Made by a program: the position numbers and the translations under genes. From a bacterium (GTDB lineage: Bacteria; Patescibacteriota; Patescibacteriia; 2-12-FULL-60-25), in NCBI GenBank assembly GCA_020056125.1, contig JAGVIJ010000064.1, positions 1 to 19,008 of the forward strand: 19,008 bases of DNA, in the 5' to 3' direction. Positions 14,729 to 19,008 of this stretch are shown here, one piece after another; the first letter of the stretch is position 1, and the number at the start of each line of letters is the position of its first letter. The notes below the pieces were generated by a model. It did no database searches. It was given only the letters and a program-made list of their open reading frames with translations, and had not been told where the DNA came from.

Positions 14729-14751
14729 ATCATCACAAATGATGATTTTTT
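14729..14751 (+). other. Terminator-like hairpin in the nrdD leader
   Basis: ATCATCA (14729-14735), CAAA, TGATGAT (14740-14746) form a perfect 7-bp stem that runs into six T. It lies between the promoter and the chosen start. The stem has only two G-C pairs, so it would be a weak attenuator at best. Confidence 0.35.
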
Positions 14752-14770
14752 AAATCTTAAAACCAAAGAT

Positions 14771-16954
14771 ATGCCCGACATCACCACAACTCCCGCGGTC
14801 CTCATGGTCATCAAGCGCAATGGCGATCATGTTGAGTTTGATAAAGAACGCGTTTTCACGGCCATTCTCAAAGCCGCGGACGCTACCGGTGAATTTGGCG
14901 CAGCTGAAGCGCGCAAAATAGCCGAAACCACTTGCCGCTATATTCAAAAATCCGGCAATGAACATCGCGAGGTTACAGTCGAGCATATTCAAGACATCGT
15001 GGAATTTGCGCTCATGAGTTCCAATTATTACATCACGGCTCGGGCATTTATCGTGTATCGCGAAAAACGCGCGCAAGCTCGCGCGATTCAGGGCGTGGCC
15101 ATTGAGGTGGACAAAACCATCGGCGAGTATCTCAATCAATCGGATTGGCGCGTGCAAGCCAATGCCAACCAAGGTTATTCGTTGGGCGGCATGATTTTAA
15201 ATACGGCTGGGAAATTAGTGGCGAATTATTGGCTGAATTCAATTTATTCCAAAGCCGTCAAAAGCGCGCACATGGAAGGCGATTTTCACATTCATGATTT
15301 GGATATGTTCTCCGGATATTGCGCAGGCTGGAGTTTGCGCCAGTTGTTGGAAGAGGGTTTTAATGGCGTGCCGGGCAAAGTTGAATCCTCTCCCCCCAAA
15401 CACTTGGAGACCGCAGTGGCGCAAATGGTAAACTTTTTGGGCACTTTGCAAAACGAATGGGCCGGCGCGCAAGCCTTTTCATCGTTCGACACTTATCTCG
15501 CGCCATTCCTTAAAAAGGATAATTTGGATTATGCACAAGTCAAACAAGGCGTTCAGCAATTTGTTTTCAACTTAAATGTGCCGTCGCGCTGGGGCACGCA
15601 AACACCCTTCACCAATATCACGCTGGATTGGGTTTGTCCGGAAGATATGCGAGACCGGCATCCAATTATCGGCGGAGTGACTCAACCGTTTACTTATGGC
15701 GAATGCCAAAAAGAAATGGATGTGCTGAACCGCGCGTTCATCGATGTGATGTCATCCGGCGATGCCAAGGGCAGAATTTTCACTTTCCCCATTCCCACCT
15801 ACAACATCACCAAGGATTTTGATTGGGAAAACGAAAATGCGCAGGCGCTATTTGAGATGACAGCCAAATACGGCATACCGTACTTCCAAAACTTCATTAA
15901 TTCCGCGCTTAATCCGAGCGACGTGCGCAGTATGTGTTGCCGTTTGCAAATTGATTTGCGCCAATTAAGAGTCAGGGGTGGCGGATTATTTGGATCAGCC
16001 GAGATGACCGGCAGTGTGGGCGTGGTCACCATCAACTTGCCGCGCATCGGTTATCTGTCCAAATCCAAGCGCGAATTTTTTGAGCGGCTGGAACGGCTCA
16101 TGAATCTGGCTAAAGAATCTCTGGAATTAAAACGCAAAGTTGTAACCGATAATATTGAACGCGGCCTCCTGCCTTTCACCAAACGCTTTTTACACGATCT
16201 GCATAATCACTTTGCCACCATCGGACTGAATGGCATGAACGAGGCGTGTTTGAACTTCATGCAAAAAGATATCACCACGCCCGAGGGCAAAGCCTTTGCC
16301 ATGGAAGTGTTGGAATTCATGAAGAATAAGCTGGCTGATTTTCAAGAAGAAACCGGCAACTTTTACAATTTGGAAGCCACGCCGGCTGAAGGCACAACCT
16401 ATCGTTTTGCCAAAGAGGATCAAGTGCGCTTACCCGGTATCATCCAAAGCGGTAAACCCGAATCGCCTTATTACACCAATTCCACTCACCTACCTGTTAA
16501 TTATACGCAACATCCGCTGGAGGCCCTGGATCACCAAAATGAGTTGCAAGCCAAATACACGGGCGGCACCGTATTGCACTTGTTCTTGGGCGAGCGCATT
16601 AAAGATTGGAAGGCGTGCCGCAGTTTCGTCAAAAAAGTGGCGGAAAATTATACTCTCCCCTACTTCACCATCACGCCCACCTTCAGCATTTGTCCCACGC
16701 ACGGATATTTGGATGGCGAAGTGCCCAAGTGTCCGACCTGCAATATAGCCTGCGAAGTTTGGTCGCGCATTGTGGGTTACTTCCGACCCGTGGATCAATG
16801 GAATAAGGGAAAGAAAAATGAGTATCGCGATCGCACCCCATACACTTTGCACAGCGTATTTCCCAAAGACGCCTCCGCGCCAACACCGACCCCGACCGGC
16901 TTTGCCGACAGACCAGCTGAACCCATAGCCGTAGCTTCACCGTTGCCTCTATGA
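14771..16954 (+). CDS. nrdD: Anaerobic (class III) ribonucleoside-triphosphate reductase
   Basis: The enzyme reduces ribonucleotides to deoxyribonucleotides with a glycyl radical made by NrdG. Start ATG 14771 gives 727 residues. A GTG at 14699 is in frame but lies inside NrdR box 2, so it is rejected. An ATP-cone allosteric domain spans about 12-103. The catalytic barrel follows, with the metal-rich-looking family motif EGDFHIHDLDMFSGYCAGW (Cys184 is the candidate second active-site Cys) and RSMCCRL (Cys389/390, one the candidate thiyl Cys). The C-terminus has a zinc site of the C-x2-H, C-x2-C kind (Cys641, His644, Cys654, Cys657). It then has SRIVGYFRPV, with Gly669 the likely radical site, and WNKGKKNEYRDR. 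A Pro/Ala/Thr-rich tail of about 30 residues follows. The stop overlaps the nrdG start as ATGA, implying translational coupling. It is likely repressed by NrdR. Confidence 0.96.
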   Translation: MPDITTTPAVLMVIKRNGDHVEFDKERVFTAILKAADATGEFGAAEARKIAETTCRYIQKSGNEHREVTVEHIQDIVEFALMSSNYYITARAFIVYREKRAQARAIQGVAIEVDKTIGEYLNQSDWRVQANANQGYSLGGMILNTAGKLVANYWLNSIYSKAVKSAHMEGDFHIHDLDMFSGYCAGWSLRQLLEEGFNGVPGKVESSPPKHLETAVAQMVNFLGTLQNEWAGAQAFSSFDTYLAPFLKKDNLDYAQVKQGVQQFVFNLNVPSRWGTQTPFTNITLDWVCPEDMRDRHPIIGGVTQPFTYGECQKEMDVLNRAFIDVMSSGDAKGRIFTFPIPTYNITKDFDWENENAQALFEMTAKYGIPYFQNFINSALNPSDVRSMCCRLQIDLRQLRVRGGGLFGSAEMTGSVGVVTINLPRIGYLSKSKREFFERLERLMNLAKESLELKRKVVTDNIERGLLPFTKRFLHDLHNHFATIGLNGMNEACLNFMQKDITTPEGKAFAMEVLEFMKNKLADFQEETGNFYNLEATPAEGTTYRFAKEDQVRLPGIIQSGKPESPYYTNSTHLPVNYTQHPLEALDHQNELQAKYTGGTVLHLFLGERIKDWKACRSFVKKVAENYTLPYFTITPTFSICPTHGYLDGEVPKCPTCNIACEVWSRIVGYFRPVDQWNKGKKNEYRDRTPYTLHSVFPKDASAPTPTPTGFADRPAEPIAVASPLPL

Positions 16955-17643
16955 AAATCGCCGGACTACAACCCTTGAGCTTGATTGATTACCCTGAAAA
17001 AAATAGCACGGTTGTTTTTACTCAAGGTTGTCCCTTTCGCTGCGCGTTTTGCCACAATCCAGAACTTATTCCCGTGGATTCAAACGCGCCCGGCATGAGT
17101 GAGAATGATGTTTTGGAACACTTGAAAAAATATAAGCGCATGTTGGACGGTGTGTGCATTACGGGCGGCGAACCCACGATTCAGCCGGATTTGGAAGAGT
17201 TCATCCGAAAAATTAAAGCCCTGGGCTTGGCTGTTAAACTGGATACCAATGGCGTGCATCCGGAAAAGGTTCAACGCTTGTTAGATCAAAAATTGATTGA
17301 TTATTTGGCCATGGATTTAAAACACACTTGGGAAAAATATGATCAGGTGGTGCGCATAGCCAACCCGGCCGTGATTCAAAATTGCCGCCAAACCTTTGAG
17401 CTGATTCAAAATTCGGGCGTGGAGCATGAATTTCGCACCACCATCTTCCCGGGCGTACATACGGAAAAAGATTTTGAAATTATGGCGAGCTATCTCAAGC
17501 CCGGAGAAAAATATTTCATTCAAGCCACGCAATTCATTAAAACATTGGAACCGAATTTGCCGCACGATTTTGGTTTTGCTTTGCCCGAGTTGATCGCTAA
17601 ATTGCAATCGCTCTACCCGCAACTTATAATTGATGAACGTTAA
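16951..17643 (+). CDS. nrdG: Anaerobic ribonucleotide reductase activating protein (radical SAM)
   Basis: This 230-residue radical SAM enzyme uses a [4Fe-4S] cluster and S-adenosylmethionine to install the glycyl radical on NrdD. The cluster motif C-x3-C-x2-C is Cys27, Cys31, Cys34 (GCPFRCAFC). The SAM-binding GGEP is at 72-75, and KLDTNG follows on the next strand. The start MKIAGLQPLSLIDYPEK is typical of the YjjW/NrdG-like group of activases that accompany ATP-cone NrdD. It overlaps the nrdD stop by 4 nt and needs no separate ribosome binding site. All key residues are present. The activase role for NrdD rests on family plus gene order. Confidence 0.94.
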   Translation: MKIAGLQPLSLIDYPEKNSTVVFTQGCPFRCAFCHNPELIPVDSNAPGMSENDVLEHLKKYKRMLDGVCITGGEPTIQPDLEEFIRKIKALGLAVKLDTNGVHPEKVQRLLDQKLIDYLAMDLKHTWEKYDQVVRIANPAVIQNCRQTFELIQNSGVEHEFRTTIFPGVHTEKDFEIMASYLKPGEKYFIQATQFIKTLEPNLPHDFGFALPELIAKLQSLYPQLIIDER

Positions 17644-17662
17644 TTTCTTAATTTAATTTTTT

Positions 17663-18025
17663 ATGAACGGTTTTAGCGTAAAACTCGAACAAGAAACTTT
17701 GGCGAACGATAATTTCCGCCGCGTCTTGTTCACAGCGCCGCACAGCCAATTAGTGCTCATGTCGCTTTTGCCCAAAGAGGAAATCGGCATGGAGACTCAT
17801 GTGGAACACGACCAATTTATTAAAATCGAGGCGGGCAACGGCCAAGCCATCATCGGCGGTCAAGAATTTGTTTTGGAGCCGGGCAGCGCTGTGGTGATTC
17901 CAGCCGGATCAGAACACAACATCATCAACACTTCGCCGACTGAAAAGATGAAGCTCTACACGGTTTATACTCCGCCCGAACATGCGGATGGCACAGTCCA
18001 GGCCGCGCGCCCTAAATCTGAATAG
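17663..18025 (+). CDS. Small single-domain cupin
   Basis: The 120-residue product is one cupin barrel. Motif 1 is GMETHVEHDQFIKIEAGNG (42-60), with His46, His49 or Gln51, and Glu56 as candidate metal ligands. Motif 2 fits G-x5-P-x-G-x2-H-x3-N exactly (Gly74, Pro80, Gly82, His85, Asn89). The C-terminal LYTVYTPPEHADGTV is typical of small stand-alone cupins annotated only as cupin-domain proteins. It lies 19 nt after nrdG with no visible terminator or promoter between and no clear Shine-Dalgarno site, so it is probably in the nrdDG transcription unit. The reaction or ligand cannot be deduced, and a link to nucleotide reduction is only positional. Confidence 0.85.
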   Translation: MNGFSVKLEQETLANDNFRRVLFTAPHSQLVLMSLLPKEEIGMETHVEHDQFIKIEAGNGQAIIGGQEFVLEPGSAVVIPAGSEHNIINTSPTEKMKLYTVYTPPEHADGTVQAARPKSE

Positions 18026-18033
18026 ATAAAAAT

Positions 18034-18837
18034 ATGGCCTTTGAATCACCCAGACCTGACAGCCGGCCATGCACTCCGCTTAGTTATTTTCCTCCGTCCA
18101 ATCCCGGAGGCAGCGGTTTGCAACCGCCGGTTCCGCGCATCAGTCGAACCGAAAATTTATCGCGCCCGGCGAAAAATTCTCCGAGTTCATACAAATGGAT
18201 TGTCGCTGTCTTGGCCGTGGTGATTTTAATTTTAATTTTTCTGCCCTCTAAAACCACACCGGACAAAACATCCGCTGACATATCAACCGTATCAGCCTCC
18301 CCGACTGCGCCCGGCGCAACTGAAATCGTAAACGCGAATTTTGATTTTATTCGGCCGGAAGATTGGACTCTCACTCAACGCGCCGTGGGATCAATCAGCC
18401 GGCTGGCCGTGGGACAAACTTTGGAACTCGGCGTAGTAGCTGATCCGCTGAATGACAAAATCGTATATTTCGCCACCTCGCTCATCAGCCCGAATAAAAA
18501 AGAAAATTTGATTAGTTTTTACAACTACAACACTTCGGATTTCACTTGGCACAGATTATTCAGACAGTCCTACGGTCCGGGCGATGTGGAACAACTGCCT
18601 AAAGATGCGGTGCCGGTTTTTAGAGTTGCGGGTTGGGAGAATGGACGATTGATCTTTTCCGTTCACGCGCAAAATGAAAATATTCCGCCGTGTTTTGAAC
18701 CACTGTTGCCGCCAGCAGTTTTGCTAAGCATGGAAATTGTTCAGCCTTACCAAAAATTTGAAACCTTTACGCCCAGCCTGAACTTGATTGAAACTCTGAC
18801 CGCGCGCCGGATTAAATGCGAACAATCAGCGCCCTAG
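18034..18837 (+). CDS. Single-pass membrane protein of unknown function
   Basis: I do not recognise this 267-residue protein. Residues 1-53 are Pro/Ser-rich and basic, and would be cytoplasmic. Residues 55-70 form one strongly hydrophobic helix (WIVAVLAVVILILIFL). A Thr/Ser/Ala linker follows (72-95), then an extracytoplasmic domain of about 170 residues with alternating hydrophobic strands (KIVYFATSLISP, LISFYNYNTSDFTWHRLF, PVFRVAGWENGRLIFSV) suggesting a beta-rich or propeller-like fold. It starts 8 nt after the cupin stop, so it is probably co-transcribed. Its last 12 nt overlap the end of the convergent gene on the minus strand. No enzyme motif is seen. Confidence 0.8.
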   Translation: MAFESPRPDSRPCTPLSYFPPSNPGGSGLQPPVPRISRTENLSRPAKNSPSSYKWIVAVLAVVILILIFLPSKTTPDKTSADISTVSASPTAPGATEIVNANFDFIRPEDWTLTQRAVGSISRLAVGQTLELGVVADPLNDKIVYFATSLISPNKKENLISFYNYNTSDFTWHRLFRQSYGPGDVEQLPKDAVPVFRVAGWENGRLIFSVHAQNENIPPCFEPLLPPAVLLSMEIVQPYQKFETFTPSLNLIETLTARRIKCEQSAP

Positions 18838-19008
18838 CAAAGCAAAAAGCATTTGCACGCTTGGCGTTTGATCCAAACCCAGGGATTTAATAGCCAGTTG
18901 AGCAGCTGCCGCGCGCGCATCAATCAAGGCTTGCACCTGATCAGGAATACCCGCGTCCACGGCCAACCTGGAAAGTTCCGCAACTTTCTTCGGCAGCAAT
19001 AGTTGATC
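18826..19008 (-). CDS. C-terminal fragment of an unrecognised protein, cut by the right edge
   Basis: Reading inward from the right edge, the minus strand is open for 60 codons to a TGA at 18828-18826. The sequence begins DQLLLPKKVAELSRLA, continues with GIPDQVQALIDARAAAAQLA, and ends VQMLFALLGR. It looks strongly helical with good coding character (Ala/Leu-rich, no stops). There is no start codon inside the window because the gene continues to the right. It overlaps the convergent membrane-protein gene by 12 nt, with no terminator between them. Function cannot be assigned from this piece. Confidence 0.6.
   Translation of the reverse strand, partial: DQLLLPKKVAELSRLAVDAGIPDQVQALIDARAAAAQLAIKSLGLDQTPSVQMLFALLGR

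Noticed and set aside
14699..14770. GTG start 24 codons upstream for nrdD
   Set aside because: It sits inside NrdR box 2, close to the expected transcription start, and would translate the leader hairpin. ATG 14771 precedes the ATP-cone directly.

Overview
The window looks like part of the chromosome of a Candidate Phyla Radiation (Patescibacteria) bacterium. This is inferred from four things: the style of a 2,412-residue surface protein and its C-terminal domain, a MacA/MacB-like export cassette with no TolC gene in view, a class III (anaerobic) ribonucleotide reductase, and generally poor Shine-Dalgarno sequences. Genes end in TGA as well as TAA and TAG, so the UGA-glycine code of Gracilibacteria/SR1 does not apply. 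No rRNA, tRNA, CRISPR array or transposase gene was seen.

Layout. (1) 1-4270, plus strand: an export operon of a membrane-fusion/adaptor protein (cut by the left edge), an ABC ATPase, a FtsX/MacB permease and a small membrane-anchored DUF5666-like protein, closed by an intrinsic terminator. A long inverted repeat separates ATPase and permease. (2) 4282-6362: a divergent pair made of a small CCHC-motif protein (minus) and a deoxyhypusine-synthase-family protein (plus). Both have strong Shine-Dalgarno sites and sigma70-like promoters. The promoters share a 17-18 bp direct repeat, and the enzyme gene is visibly richer in GC than its neighbours. (3) 6294-6517: a dense run of hairpins and REP-like palindromes between convergent genes. 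(4) 6532-13770, minus: one giant secreted multidomain surface protein. (5) 13968-14474, minus: a VIT1/CCC1-like membrane protein. (6) 14630-17643, plus: nrdD and nrdG behind a promoter with two NrdR-box-like sites exactly 32 bp apart and an upstream consensus DnaA box. (7) 17663-18837: a cupin and a single-pass membrane protein of unknown function, apparently in the same transcription unit. (8) 18826-19008, minus: the C-terminal end of an unrecognised gene, overlapping the previous gene tail to tail.

How the genes fit together. The first operon should move a substrate out across the membrane. The giant protein is built of Ig-like and carboxypeptidase-regulatory-like beta domains and is probably a cell-envelope protein. 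nrdD/nrdG make deoxyribonucleotides without oxygen and look dNTP-regulated through NrdR. The most unusual items are the deoxyhypusine-synthase-like protein, with a repeated N-terminal motif and an unrecognised insert, and the operator-like repeats it shares with its divergent CCHC partner.
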